From NCBI GenBank assembly GCA_900471815.1, contig UICE01000006.1, forward strand, positions 62,001 to 126,000: 64,000 nt of DNA, given 5' to 3'. This stretch comes from Hyphomicrobiales bacterium (GTDB lineage Bacteria > Pseudomonadota > Alphaproteobacteria > Rhizobiales > Rhizobiaceae). The stretch's first letter is position 1, and each line of letters begins with the position of its first letter. The translations under genes were made by a program, and so were the position numbers. Of this stretch, positions 8,555 through 17,764 are shown piece by piece. The notes beneath the pieces were generated by a model. It searched no databases and was not told the origin of the DNA. It saw only the letters and a program-made list of their open reading frames with translations.

Positions 8555-8687
8555 CTTCGTTCGTCCTTTTGAGTGTGATGTAGTGCCTCAAGGACGAACC
8601 ATGGGTAATATCTCCTACAAGTGCTCTTAAATTTTTTTCAAAGCGTTGAAGGATGAAAACTGTGGCGGCTAATTTAATGGAGGTGCG

Positions 8688-9242
8688 ATGATTACGCCGG
8701 AGTTCTTTCAACGTGACGCGGTTACAGTTTCAAGAGATCTTATTGGCGCGAAGCTCTTTCTTCATGGTGTCGGCGGACGGATTGTCGAGACTGAAGCCTA
8801 TACGCAAGACGACCCGGCATCGCATAGTTTCAGAGGCCCTGGCCCTTCCAACAAGGCAATGTTTGGGCCAGCGGGAAACGCCTATGTCTACCGATCATAC
8901 GGCATTCATTGGTGCCTGAATATTGTCTGCCTGCCCGGCTCCGCAGTTTTGATCAGAGCATTGGAGCCTTTGCTGGGTATGGAGACGATGAGTGAGAGGC
9001 GGTCAACCGACAATCCACGACTATTGTGCTCGGGGCCGGGCAGGGTTGCGCAGGCCCTCGGTGTTACCAAGTCCCAAGATGGTTTGCCTATTCTGGAAGC
9101 GCCCTTTTCTTTCGAACAGCGCGCGGATCCGATTGAACTAAGCATCGGACCGCGTATCGGCATCACAAAGGGCGCGGAAACGCCTTGGCGGTTTGGCGCG
9201 AAGAGCTCCCGTTTCCTCAGCAGAAAATTTGCGGAAGGTTAA
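8688..9242 (+). CDS. DNA-3-methyladenine glycosylase (AAG/MPG type)
   Basis: A 184-residue base-excision repair enzyme that removes alkylated purines. It matches the mammalian-type AAG fold: the [21 protein letters not shown] block contains the catalytic glutamate (E36) and the following tyrosine, and [24 protein letters not shown] is the conserved central block. Start ATG 8688 follows TGGAGGTGCG. It is a little shorter than many bacterial homologues (about 190-210 residues) but no motif is missing. Confidence 0.94.
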   Translation: MITPEFFQRDAVTVSRDLIGAKLFLHGVGGRIVETEAYTQDDPASHSFRGPGPSNKAMFGPAGNAYVYRSYGIHWCLNIVCLPGSAVLIRALEPLLGMETMSERRSTDNPRLLCSGPGRVAQALGVTKSQDGLPILEAPFSFEQRADPIELSIGPRIGITKGAETPWRFGAKSSRFLSRKFAEG

Positions 9243-9277
9243 ATCGGCGAAATTTATACTTCGCCGATTTATAGCAA

Positions 9278-10720
9278 TCATTTGAACGAGGGTGGCTGGC
9301 CGAGGTCAAATGATGGTGCGTTGCCAAGATCATTCGCTGGCGCATTGGGCAGCTCGATCTTGAAGTTCTCCATATCCACGGCCACAGCAGGATCAAGGAA
9401 ATAGGTCACCATGCCGGGGAAGGCAATGAGGAGGCCAACCAGAATCAATTGCAGCACCAGCCATGGGATTGCGCCCATATAAATATCGCTGGTCTTGATT
9501 GATTTGGGTGCAATACCTCGCAGGTAGAACAGTGCAAAGCCGAATGGCGGGTGCATGAAGCTGGTCTGCATGTTGGCGCAGATCATGACGCCGAACCAGA
9601 TCAGATCGATGCCCAATGCGCTGGCGGCGGGGGCCAAAAGCGGAATAATGATGAAGGCGATTTCAAAGAAATCCAGGAAAAACGCGATGACGAAGATAAA
9701 GATATTGACGAAGATGAGGAAGCCGACAACACCGCCAGGCAAGGATGTCAGCATGCCTTCGATCCAGTGACTGCCGCCCACACCCTGGAAAACCAGGCTG
9801 AAAACGCGCGCGCCGAGTAGGATGAAAACAACCATGGCGGTTAGCCGCATGGTCATGGTCATTGCTTCATAGACGAGTTTCCATGTGAGGCGGCTGTTCA
9901 GCCAAGCCATGAGCATGGCGCCAACAACGCCCATCGCGCCAGCTTCTGTCGGCGTAGCAAGGCCCATGAAAATGGTGCCGAGAACGATGAAGATAAGGGC
10001 GAGCGAGGGGATCATGCCGCGTGCACAACGAACAAATAGCGGCCAGCCGCGCAGGGTGCGAGCTTCCGGAGGAAGTGCGGGAACGTAATGTGGCTTGATA
10101 ATGCTGAGGATGAATACCCAACCGGCAAACAACAGAACTTGAACGATGCTGGCCCCAGTGGCGCCGATATACATGTCACCCGGCGACTTGCCGAGCTGGT
10201 CAGCAAGAACGATCAGGACGAGCGACGGTGGAATGAGCTGTGTTATTGTTCCGGATGCCGCGATGACACCCGTGGCATGCCGGATATTATAGCCATATTT
10301 AGCCATGACAGGCAGCGATATGAGGCCCATGGCGATGACAGAGGCAGCCACCGTGCCGGTGATTGCGCCAAGGATGGCGCCGACAAGGATGACCGCATAG
10401 GAAAGGCCGCCGCGTACGCCGCCGAATAATTGTCCGAAACCATCGAGCAAATCTTCGGCAAGGCCGCATCGTTCGAGAATCACGCCCATGAAGGTAAAGA
10501 ATGGGATAGCGAGGAGCAACTCGTTGGAGAGCACCGAAAACATCTGATAGGTTAGATTTCCAAGGAAGTCCGGACCGATAGCCCCCATCTCGATGGCGAT
10601 GAACCCGAAAAACAGGCCAACAGCTGCAAGAGAGAAAGCGGCAGGATAGCCGATCACCATAAAGATGATCAGCCCGAAGAACATCAACGGGGCAAGATTA
10701 TCAGCAAAAAATGTTATCAT
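9278..10720 (-). CDS. TRAP transporter large permease (DctM-like)
   Basis: A 480-residue integral membrane protein with about 12-14 helices, the transporting subunit of a tripartite ATP-independent periplasmic importer. It contains GIIAASGTITQLIPPS-like and PTEAGAMGVVGA signatures of DctM proteins. A soluble, acidic and proline-rich C-terminal tail (about 440-480, with repeated NAPA/GNAP/LGQPPSF) is unusual for the family. Its start overlaps the DctQ stop by 4 bases. No DctP-type binding protein gene is adjacent on either side, so the substrate is open. Confidence 0.92.
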   Translation of the reverse strand: MITFFADNLAPLMFFGLIIFMVIGYPAAFSLAAVGLFFGFIAIEMGAIGPDFLGNLTYQMFSVLSNELLLAIPFFTFMGVILERCGLAEDLLDGFGQLFGGVRGGLSYAVILVGAILGAITGTVAASVIAMGLISLPVMAKYGYNIRHATGVIAASGTITQLIPPSLVLIVLADQLGKSPGDMYIGATGASIVQVLLFAGWVFILSIIKPHYVPALPPEARTLRGWPLFVRCARGMIPSLALIFIVLGTIFMGLATPTEAGAMGVVGAMLMAWLNSRLTWKLVYEAMTMTMRLTAMVVFILLGARVFSLVFQGVGGSHWIEGMLTSLPGGVVGFLIFVNIFIFVIAFFLDFFEIAFIIIPLLAPAASALGIDLIWFGVMICANMQTSFMHPPFGFALFYLRGIAPKSIKTSDIYMGAIPWLVLQLILVGLLIAFPGMVTYFLDPAVAVDMENFKIELPNAPANDLGNAPSFDLGQPPSFK

Positions 10721-11325
10721 TGAACAGGCTTCTCGTAGGCGAATTCACGCACGTAATCGGATGTGAGGGCGAGATAGCATTTGATTATTTCCGAGATGCC
10801 CTGAAGGCCCACGAGCGCAAATCCTACGGGCAGGCTGAGCTTGACCGGCCAAAGTGGCAGGCCGCCCGAATTTGACGATGCTTCATTGGTGACCCATGAA
10901 AGAACGAACCACGGCCAGGTGAAGTAGATCATCAAGGCGCAGATCGGCAGCAAAAAGAAGATCCCACCGAGAAGATCGATCCATGTTCTGGTTCTTTCGC
11001 TGACCGAACCATAAACGAGGTCGACGCGGACATGTTCATTCAGCTTGAAGGTCCAAGCGCCGCCTAACATGACCATTCCGGCAAAAAGGTACCATTGCGC
11101 CTCGGAAAGCGAATTGGAATTGCGTCCATAAACGCCCAGAATTCCGCGGAAAAGCCCGGCACCGCCCACATTCTGTTCCAGCCAGATCAGGCCTCCGATG
11201 CTGTAGCGCAAGAAGGCATTAAACGCACAAACCAATGAGGCAAAGAGAACGAAATAAATCGCAACAATACCTATCCGACGACTGAGTTCGTCGATCCAAC
11301 CGGTGACAGTCAGCAACGGTGACAT
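10717..11325 (-). CDS. TRAP transporter small permease (DctQ-like)
   Basis: A 202-residue protein with four membrane helices, the small subunit partnering the downstream DctM protein. The FNAFLRYSIGG region near residues 36-46 and WTFKLNEHVRVDLVYG (about 95-110) are typical DctQ signatures. Start at 11325 is preceded by GGGAGGGG. The protein is longer than many DctQ proteins (about 160-180) because of an insert around residues 45-70. It is the first gene of a two-gene operon. Confidence 0.9.
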   Translation of the reverse strand: MSPLLTVTGWIDELSRRIGIVAIYFVLFASLVCAFNAFLRYSIGGLIWLEQNVGGAGLFRGILGVYGRNSNSLSEAQWYLFAGMVMLGGAWTFKLNEHVRVDLVYGSVSERTRTWIDLLGGIFFLLPICALMIYFTWPWFVLSWVTNEASSNSGGLPLWPVKLSLPVGFALVGLQGISEIIKCYLALTSDYVREFAYEKPVQ

Positions 11326-11476
11326 TCAGGCCCCTCCCATATCAGTTACGCAGATCCTCGAATTTACTGCGCTATTGCCGCCCGCAGTTCCTTTGCGGAT
11401 ATCAGCGGGGCTTTTGCGGAGTACAGAGTTAACCCATGGATTTGCGCGATGCAATGACGGAATCCGAGCGTTTCGA

Positions 11477-12511
11477 TCAGCCAGCAGCGTTGACGGCCAT
11501 TTCGGCCCGCGTTCCCTTATCGCGTGAAGTGTAATCTATTTTAGTACCGAGACTTGCAGCCATGGCCTTGACGATGCGGGTGCCAAGTCCAGTGCCCTTT
11601 GGCTGGTCGCCTTGTTTCAAGCCAACGCCATCATCTTCGACAGCTAGCACTGCCTTGTCGTCTCCGGAGCGAAGAAACGATATTCTGATCTCACCGTCAT
11701 TGGTTCCGGGATACGCGTATTTATAGGCATTTGTGACCAGTTCCGTTACCACCATGCCGACAGATACAGCCTGATCCGACGAAAGCCGGATGTCTTGCAC
11801 ATCGAGCGAAATCACTAGTTTACGATCAGCGTGTTCCAACGAACTGCGAAGTTCCGAGGTGAGGCTGGCGAGGTATTTGTCCATCTCGACCTGGCGCACA
11901 TCATCGGAACTGTAGAGACTGCGATGCATCCCGCCAATGGCCGTGATGCGTGCTTGCGCCTCGGTCAGCGCGTGCTTGACTTCCTCATTGTCGATGCTTG
12001 AAATTTGCAATCGTATCAGGGCCGCAACGAGAGCAAGGCTGTTGCCGACACGATGATTGACTTCGGCAAGCAGTACCTCGGCACGTTCCTTACCGCGTAG
12101 AATTTCCATATCGGCCCGCTCACGGTCACGGCGTAATTCCGCAGTTGCAATAGCCTGCGCTACGGCGCTTTCAAGCAAGGGCATAAACTCTTCGCCGACT
12201 GTCTTTATGACATAATCGGCAGCGCCCGCCTTCAGGGCATCAACGGCGATCTTCGCTTCACTCGACCCTGTCACGTAAACAACAGGAACAGTTATCCCGT
12301 TCTCGCGCAGTATTTTCAGAAATTCGGTGCCAGTCGTGGTTTGCAAATAATGATCAAGGACAATGACGTCGATGTCGCCCTGGCCGAGTATTTCCAGCCC
12401 GGTAGCAACATTATCGGCATGAACGATCTCGAAACCCGAACGACCCAGCGCTTTTTGCACCAGACGAACGAGCGCTGGATCATCATCAACATAGAGAATT
12501 TTGCCCGGCAT
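11477..12511 (-). CDS. Response-regulator receiver fused to HWE/HisKA_2-type histidine kinase
   Basis: A 344-residue hybrid: an N-terminal receiver domain (about 1-120, phospho-acceptor aspartate in VIVLDHYLQ) followed by a dimerisation/phospho-acceptor region EVNHRVGNSLALV (about 157-169) of the HisKA_2 type, and a C-terminal ATPase with VVTELVTNAYKYA and DDGVGL boxes. Such receiver-first kinases act inside phosphorelays, and many alphaproteobacterial members feed the general stress response. I prefer ATG 12511; a TTG at 12529 overlaps the upstream stop. It is the last gene of a three-gene signalling operon. Confidence 0.85.
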   Translation of the reverse strand: MPGKILYVDDDPALVRLVQKALGRSGFEIVHADNVATGLEILGQGDIDVIVLDHYLQTTTGTEFLKILRENGITVPVVYVTGSSEAKIAVDALKAGAADYVIKTVGEEFMPLLESAVAQAIATAELRRDRERADMEILRGKERAEVLLAEVNHRVGNSLALVAALIRLQISSIDNEEVKHALTEAQARITAIGGMHRSLYSSDDVRQVEMDKYLASLTSELRSSLEHADRKLVISLDVQDIRLSSDQAVSVGMVVTELVTNAYKYAYPGTNDGEIRISFLRSGDDKAVLAVEDDGVGLKQGDQPKGTGLGTRIVKAMAASLGTKIDYTSRDKGTRAEMAVNAAG

Positions 12512-12525
12512 GATTTTCGGATCGA

Positions 12526-12963
12526 TCAAGGAATTTGCATGACGGAGAAGAATAGACCCAACTGCCGGATGGCATTGGCAAAACTGTCATATTCAACTGG
12601 TTTGGTTATATAGACATTCGCCCCGAGGTCGTAACAGCGTTGGATCTCGCCTTCATCATCGGTTGTCGTCAAAATAACCACGGGCAACCGCTTGGTATGC
12701 GGATTGCTCTTTATTTTCTCCAGAATATCAATGCCAGACATATCGGGCAGGTTGAGATCCAGCAGGATAAGAAGATAATTATTCTTGTTTCCTTCGCCGG
12801 TACGCTCCTTGCCCAAAATGAAATCGAGCGCGGAATTGCCGTCGGAAAAGGGAACAATCGGATTGTTGACGCCAGCACGCCGAACATTCTTTTCGATGAG
12901 GCGTGCGTGACCTTCATCATCTTCGATCATAACGATAGTGACTTCTTTGCCAGTACCTTGCAC
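12526..12963 (-). CDS. Single-domain response regulator (Rcp1-like)
   Basis: A 145-residue stand-alone receiver. Acidic pocket EDDEGH near residues 14-19, phospho-acceptor aspartate in LILLDLNLPDMSG (about 65-77) and conserved lysine in VYITKPVEYD are all visible. There is no output domain. It lies 4 bases after the CHASE3 kinase and just upstream of the receiver-kinase, so it is probably the shuttle between the two. The family resembles the regulators paired with phytochrome-like kinases. Confidence 0.9.
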   Translation of the reverse strand: MQGTGKEVTIVMIEDDEGHARLIEKNVRRAGVNNPIVPFSDGNSALDFILGKERTGEGNKNNYLLILLDLNLPDMSGIDILEKIKSNPHTKRLPVVILTTTDDEGEIQRCYDLGANVYITKPVEYDSFANAIRQLGLFFSVMQIP

Positions 12964-12967
12964 GCCG

Positions 12968-14455
12968 CTAAACTCCTACTACTTTAGTCAAATCCGAGGG
13001 AAGCCGTAGCACAAAGGTGCTGCCTTTTCCAAATGTTGATTTTACGAAGATATCGCCGCCAAGCTTTCGAATAAGAGAGCGTACATGGGCAAGTCCTATA
13101 CCTTCCCCTGGCTTGTCCTGCTGGCCCGAACGCCGGAATAGTTCGAAGACACGTTCAAGGTCGTCTTCGGAAATGCCGCGTCCATTATCGGAAACGTCTA
13201 CGCGTATGAATTTGTATCCGTCATTATAGGCGCGGACTGATAATTCCAGTGGTCGGTCCGGGCTGGCATATTTAACGGCATTGTCGAACAGGTTTCCAAA
13301 AATCTGCTCAAGAGACAGCCTGTCAGTTGTGATCTTTGGCATTTTACCAGAGATATCCACCTTGCCGTCCAGTTCAGCGATCTGGTGGTTTATGCTGGCT
13401 GCGCTCACTTCCAGCAGGGCCTTGAGATCGATTGGCTCCGGCTTCAATTCACGGCGGCCATCGCGGGAGATTTTAAGGATCGCGTTGATTAACCCATCCA
13501 TTTTCTTCGTTGATGACCTGATAAAGGAAATGGCTTCCGGCAAATCTTCGCTGGCTGCGATCCGTGCAAGTTTTGCGTCTTCTTCAGTCAATGGCTCGCC
13601 GTCGTTCAGAATATAGCCCTGGATCGCCTTGAGAGAGGTTTCAAGTTCGCTGGTGAAGCCCATGATATTGACGAGCGGCGCGCGCAGGTCATGGGTAACA
13701 ATATAGGCAAATCGCTGGATTTCCTGATTGGCCCGAATGAGGTCTTCGGTGCGCTCATTGACGCGTTCCTCAAGGCTGGTATTGAGAAGTTCAACCTCGC
13801 GGCGTGCCGTCGACAGGTCGCGGACATGCTGGAAAATAATAAAGATCGCGCCGCCAAGTACAGCCACAATGGCTACTGCGCCCACTATTGTCGCCCGTTG
13901 CAATGCCGCGATCGCACTGGACTGCTCGTCCATTCCGCGCTGGAGGTCAAGCTCAGACTCGACCATGAGCGCACTTAACAATTCCCGGATGCCGTCCATT
14001 GACCTCTGCCCGGAGCCTGCACGAACGATGCCAATGGCTTCGGCTGTCTTGCCGCTACCGGCAAGCTCCAATGTCCGGTTCATTTCTTCTGTCTTCAGCG
14101 TGATGAGCCTGTTCAACTCCGGCAGGCGGGCGGCAAATTTCGGGCTGTTTTTAACGCTTCGCTCCAGTGCCTCCTGCCGTGCGGTAAGGGTTGCCAATGC
14201 GGTTTTATAGGGGTTTAGAAAACTGTCCTCTTGAGAGAGAAGATAGCCCCGCTGACCTGTTTCGGCATCCTGCATGGTTGAGAGAAGATCGGCTGAGTTG
14301 CTGCGAATGCTGCGCGCAGCGACAACATTATCGAAGCGCTGGCGGCTTTCGGTAACCAGCCAGATCGTCGAGGCAACGATACCGAGCAGGATAAGAACTC
14401 CCACGGTGAGCATGATCAAGGTAGAGCGGGCGAAGGAAATGTTGGTCGCGGCCAT
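12968..14455 (-). CDS. CHASE3-domain sensor histidine kinase
   Basis: A 495-residue membrane kinase. A first membrane helix (about 11-33) and a second (about 188-210) flank an extracytoplasmic CHASE3 sensor containing TGQRGYLLSQEDSFLNPY. A coiled coil precedes the HisKA box FAYIVTHDLRAPL, and N, G1 and G2 ATP-binding boxes follow (NLFDNAVKYA, VSDNGRGI, GEGIGLAHV). I chose ATG 14455; the TTG at 14494 gives a non-conserved extension. It is the first gene of the signalling operon. The ligand sensed is unknown. Confidence 0.88.
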   Translation of the reverse strand: MAATNISFARSTLIMLTVGVLILLGIVASTIWLVTESRQRFDNVVAARSIRSNSADLLSTMQDAETGQRGYLLSQEDSFLNPYKTALATLTARQEALERSVKNSPKFAARLPELNRLITLKTEEMNRTLELAGSGKTAEAIGIVRAGSGQRSMDGIRELLSALMVESELDLQRGMDEQSSAIAALQRATIVGAVAIVAVLGGAIFIIFQHVRDLSTARREVELLNTSLEERVNERTEDLIRANQEIQRFAYIVTHDLRAPLVNIMGFTSELETSLKAIQGYILNDGEPLTEEDAKLARIAASEDLPEAISFIRSSTKKMDGLINAILKISRDGRRELKPEPIDLKALLEVSAASINHQIAELDGKVDISGKMPKITTDRLSLEQIFGNLFDNAVKYASPDRPLELSVRAYNDGYKFIRVDVSDNGRGISEDDLERVFELFRRSGQQDKPGEGIGLAHVRSLIRKLGGDIFVKSTFGKGSTFVLRLPSDLTKVVGV

Positions 14456-14557
14456 TATTGTCTGCCAGTACGCTGAGGCGCCGGTTGGCACCAAGTAGGA
14501 TGTGCTTCAGGAATGACCGGAGAGCGGCCAATCGTCAACCGTTGAGAGCAGGGATGT

Positions 14558-15430
14558 TCAACTTAGAATGGGTGCTGGCTTGCTTTTCGACGCGTTGAAA
14601 ATGATGTGAAGCATGACAGCGCCAAAGACAATGCTGCCGCCAATCAAGGTGCTGCTGCCCGGTATTTCTCCGAATGCGATCCATATCCAGAGCGGAGCGA
14701 GTGGCGCGTCCAGCGACCCGATAAGGGCTGTTTCAATGGGTGGAAGATGCTTAGCGCCGAGCGCGAAGAGAGCAACGCCAACCGCGGACACCATCAGTCC
14801 AAAGAGGGCGATCAGCAGCAGATTCTGATTGGATACTGCAAGAGCATCGCCAAACGGCCAGCATATGACCGAACTGAACAGGGCAGATAGACAAGTTGCA
14901 GGCATGACGGCGATATCTGGATGACGGCGGACAATAATCATGAGGACTGCCATTCCCAACGTCATGCCAAAAGCAAGAAGATCGCCGAAGAGTGTACCTT
15001 CCGTGCCCAAGCCGACCATGATGACCACACCAGCGAGCGCGGCCAAGCTGGCCACTATCGCGCGGATTTCCGGCTGCTCGCCCATAACGAGCCAAGCTAG
15101 CGTCGCCGCACAGAAAGGAATTGTCGCGTAGATTACCGCCACATGGGCAACGGTGGTTTCCTTGAGTGCATTTATAAAGAAGACCATGCAGATGCCCGAC
15201 ACAATTACAAAGAGCCAGCCCGGCTTGCCGATACGGAAGATTTCTTTCCAATGCTTGCCGCGCTCGGTGATCAAGATCACCACGGCAAGGCCGATAGCAC
15301 CAAATATGCCTCGCCACGACAGGATGGTCCAACTGTCCAGGGGTATGACTTGGGTGAACAATCCGGCAAGGCTCCAGGCGATTGCGGAAGCCGTTACAAA
15401 TATCAGCCCCAGCCGGTATGGAGATATCAT
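14558..15430 (-). CDS. EamA/DMT family exporter
   Basis: A 290-residue inner-membrane protein with ten predicted helices in two EamA repeats. The first repeat shows SWRGIFGAIGLA, and the second ends IETALIGSLDAPLAPLWIWIAFGE, the common DMT signature. Such proteins export metabolites or amino acids, and the substrate cannot be told from sequence. It is divergently transcribed from the fumarylacetoacetase-fold gene, with 229 bases between the two starts and no other ORF in that gap. Confidence 0.9.
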   Translation of the reverse strand: MISPYRLGLIFVTASAIAWSLAGLFTQVIPLDSWTILSWRGIFGAIGLAVVILITERGKHWKEIFRIGKPGWLFVIVSGICMVFFINALKETTVAHVAVIYATIPFCAATLAWLVMGEQPEIRAIVASLAALAGVVIMVGLGTEGTLFGDLLAFGMTLGMAVLMIIVRRHPDIAVMPATCLSALFSSVICWPFGDALAVSNQNLLLIALFGLMVSAVGVALFALGAKHLPPIETALIGSLDAPLAPLWIWIAFGEIPGSSTLIGGSIVFGAVMLHIIFNASKSKPAPILS

Positions 15431-15659
15431 TCTGGTTGTTCCATCTGTCGTATATCCAAAACAATTAGAGCCGGGTTCGACTGGACATGCAATGAAGCGG
15501 CAGCAGCAAACTCACGCCTGCTGACATATCGGTGTCAGCAGATCTGCTTCTGGCAAAGTTTACGCTGCGGCCTTGATTGGCGCAGTCTTGTGCCGCATAA
15601 ATGATACCAGCCTATCCCCGCCCATGAATTCTTATTGCAAGTCTGAAGGAAGTCGAGCC

Positions 15660-16814
15660 ATGTCCAGTGCAACTGTTCCTGACAAGGGTATTCTACTCGG
15701 TAGAGCTAAATTGCCGGGTTGCAACTATCCGCGTGTCATCACTGTGCGTGGGGGGACAGTCTTCGATATAACGAGTAAATCAGCGCCAACGGTCCGCGAT
15801 ATAGCTGAACTGGAAAACCCCGCAGCTTATGTGGCGCAGGCTGAAGGCGTGGAAATCGGCGATATCAACAAGATTGCCGAAAACAGCTGGTCGGAAACCG
15901 GCAATTCCGGCGCACCGTCTCTGGTATCGCCCATCGATTTGCAGGCCGTGAAGGCTTCAGGTGTTACCTTTGTGGCATCAATGCTTGAACGTGTCATTGA
16001 AGAGCAAGCCAAAGGCGACAAGGCAAAGGCGGATTCGCTGCGTTCCGATGTTCTCAATCTGATTGGTGCGGATCTATCACAGATTGTGCCAGGTTCCCCG
16101 GCAGCCATGAAGGTCAAGGAAGCCTTGATTGCCCGAGGCGCGTGGAGCCAATATCTCGAAGTGGGAATTGGACCCGATGCGGAAATCTTTACCAAGGGCC
16201 AGCCGATGTCGACAGTCGGTTACGGTTCTGATGTGGGTCTCCATCCAATTTCAAGCTGGAACAATCCGGAACCGGAAATTGTGCTGGTGGTTTCGAGTGC
16301 CGGGAGGATTGTTGGTGCGACGCTTGGCAATGATGTGAATTTGCGCGACGTTGAAGGTCGTTCGGCACTGCTTCTCGGCAAGGCCAAGGATAATAATGCA
16401 TCAGGGGCAGTCGGGCCGCTCATTCGTCTTTTCGATGGAGATTTTACAATCGAAACGGTGAAGAACGCCGAGCTCAGCATGCGTGTCGAGGGCACGGATG
16501 GCTTTGTTCTGGATGGTGCGTCGAACATGGCCAAGATTTCGCGCACACCAGAATCGCTGGTGGAAGCGACTATTGGCAGACACCATCAATATCCGGACGG
16601 TCTGGTGCTCTATCTCGGTACCATGTTCGCACCGGTCAAAGACCGCGATGGCCCGGGCAAGGGCTTCACCCATAAGATGAATGACGTGGTTTCAATTTCC
16701 ACGCCGACGTTGGGTACATTGTCGAACCGTGTCAGGCTTTCGACCGAGTGTGCAGCCTGGACTTACGGAACAAGCCATTTATTGCGTGATCTCGCCAAGG
16801 CGGATTTGCTCTAG
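15660..16814 (+). CDS. Fumarylacetoacetate hydrolase family protein
   Basis: A 384-residue enzyme with the FAH C-terminal fold. Metal-binding and active-site elements appear as EVGIGPDAEIFTKGQPMSTVG, SSWNNPEPEIVLVVSS, GATLGNDVNLRDVEGRSAL and a GDG-like turn. Members hydrolyse or decarboxylate C-C bonds of 2-keto acids in sugar-acid or aromatic breakdown. The long N-terminal part (about 1-150) places it with the fumarylacetoacetase-like sugar-acid dehydratase relatives. The start is ATG 15660 after GAAGGAAG; an upstream in-frame ATG at 15573 lacks a site. The substrate is unknown. Confidence 0.85.
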   Translation: MSSATVPDKGILLGRAKLPGCNYPRVITVRGGTVFDITSKSAPTVRDIAELENPAAYVAQAEGVEIGDINKIAENSWSETGNSGAPSLVSPIDLQAVKASGVTFVASMLERVIEEQAKGDKAKADSLRSDVLNLIGADLSQIVPGSPAAMKVKEALIARGAWSQYLEVGIGPDAEIFTKGQPMSTVGYGSDVGLHPISSWNNPEPEIVLVVSSAGRIVGATLGNDVNLRDVEGRSALLLGKAKDNNASGAVGPLIRLFDGDFTIETVKNAELSMRVEGTDGFVLDGASNMAKISRTPESLVEATIGRHHQYPDGLVLYLGTMFAPVKDRDGPGKGFTHKMNDVVSISTPTLGTLSNRVRLSTECAAWTYGTSHLLRDLAKADLL

Positions 16815-16822
16815 GGTCTGAC

Positions 16823-17764
16823 CTAGGGAACCCAGAAATAGCGAACGATGTGAAAAAAGACCGGGGCGGCGAAAATCAGGCTGTCCGCCCGGTCGAGCAT
16901 GCCGCCATGGCCTTCAATCATATGGCCCCAATCCTTGACGCCGCGATCCCGCTTGATAGCTGAAGCAACGAGGCCGCCGAAGAATCCCATGATACAGGCA
17001 AGACCGGCCATCAGACCGGCTTGAATCACGGTGAATGGTGTCAGCCACGCCAATGACGCTCCCAGCAACGAAGCGCTGATAATGCCGCCGATCAGACCTT
17101 CCCAAGTCTTGGAAGGGGAGATTTTGGGCGCAACCTTGTGCTTTCCAAACAGCTTGCCAAATACATATTGCAGCACGTCACTGCCTTGGACTGTGGCGAT
17201 CAGGAAGGCGATGAGAAGCAGGCCTTTGCCTTCAAAGCCTGGGATCGGCAATGTCAGCAGCGCGGGTACATGACTGATGCAATAGACCGACAGCATGATG
17301 CCCCATTGCTGCTCGCTGACACGTTCAAGAAAGCGCTCCGTATCACCGGAAATCGCAGTCAGGGCTGGCATGGCGAGGAAGCAATAAACCGGCACGAAGA
17401 TTGAGTAGAGGCCGTACCATTCAATCCACAGCAGGTAATATTGGATGGGAATGATGACCAGAAACATGCCGATGAGGATATGATGATCGCCGCGCCGCGT
17501 ATGGGTAAGGGTCACATATTCGCGTAAAGCCGCGAATGAGACGAAGGCGAACAGGAGGATAACGCCCTGTTTGCCAAACAGGAAGGCGACGGAAATGCCG
17601 CCAATCATGATCCACCACGCCTTGATGCGCGAGTTGAGGTTGACCAGCGTGGAGGGCAGAACATCCGCTGTGCGCCGACTTTTCCAGGTCAGCATGGTCG
17701 CAATGGCGCTGGCAAGCGTGAGCACGCCGAGCAAGCCGATAAAGAGCCAGACCGTTTCAGCCAT
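16823..17764 (-). CDS. CDP-diglyceride synthetase-like protein (CdsA/YnbB type)
   Basis: A 313-residue integral membrane protein with about eight helices. The C-terminal CTP transferase signature is complete at about 268-294: SAIKRDRG, KDWG, GHGG and DRADS. It should activate a phosphatidic acid with CTP to a CDP-diacylglycerol. It is the last gene of a six-gene lipid operon and its ATG (17764) lies 8 bases inside the acyltransferase gene. A housekeeping cdsA is normally near frr/uppS; this copy sits with ynbA, ynbC and ynbD homologues and so corresponds to E. coli YnbB, whose pathway is undefined. Confidence 0.9.
   Translation of the reverse strand: MAETVWLFIGLLGVLTLASAIATMLTWKSRRTADVLPSTLVNLNSRIKAWWIMIGGISVAFLFGKQGVILLFAFVSFAALREYVTLTHTRRGDHHILIGMFLVIIPIQYYLLWIEWYGLYSIFVPVYCFLAMPALTAISGDTERFLERVSEQQWGIMLSVYCISHVPALLTLPIPGFEGKGLLLIAFLIATVQGSDVLQYVFGKLFGKHKVAPKISPSKTWEGLIGGIISASLLGASLAWLTPFTVIQAGLMAGLACIMGFFGGLVASAIKRDRGVKDWGHMIEGHGGMLDRADSLIFAAPVFFHIVRYFWVP

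Noticed and set aside
9551-9820. Plus-strand ORF rich in Asp, Glu and Lys opposite dctM
   Set aside because: It is the mirror of hydrophobic codons of the DctM gene, a frame shadow.
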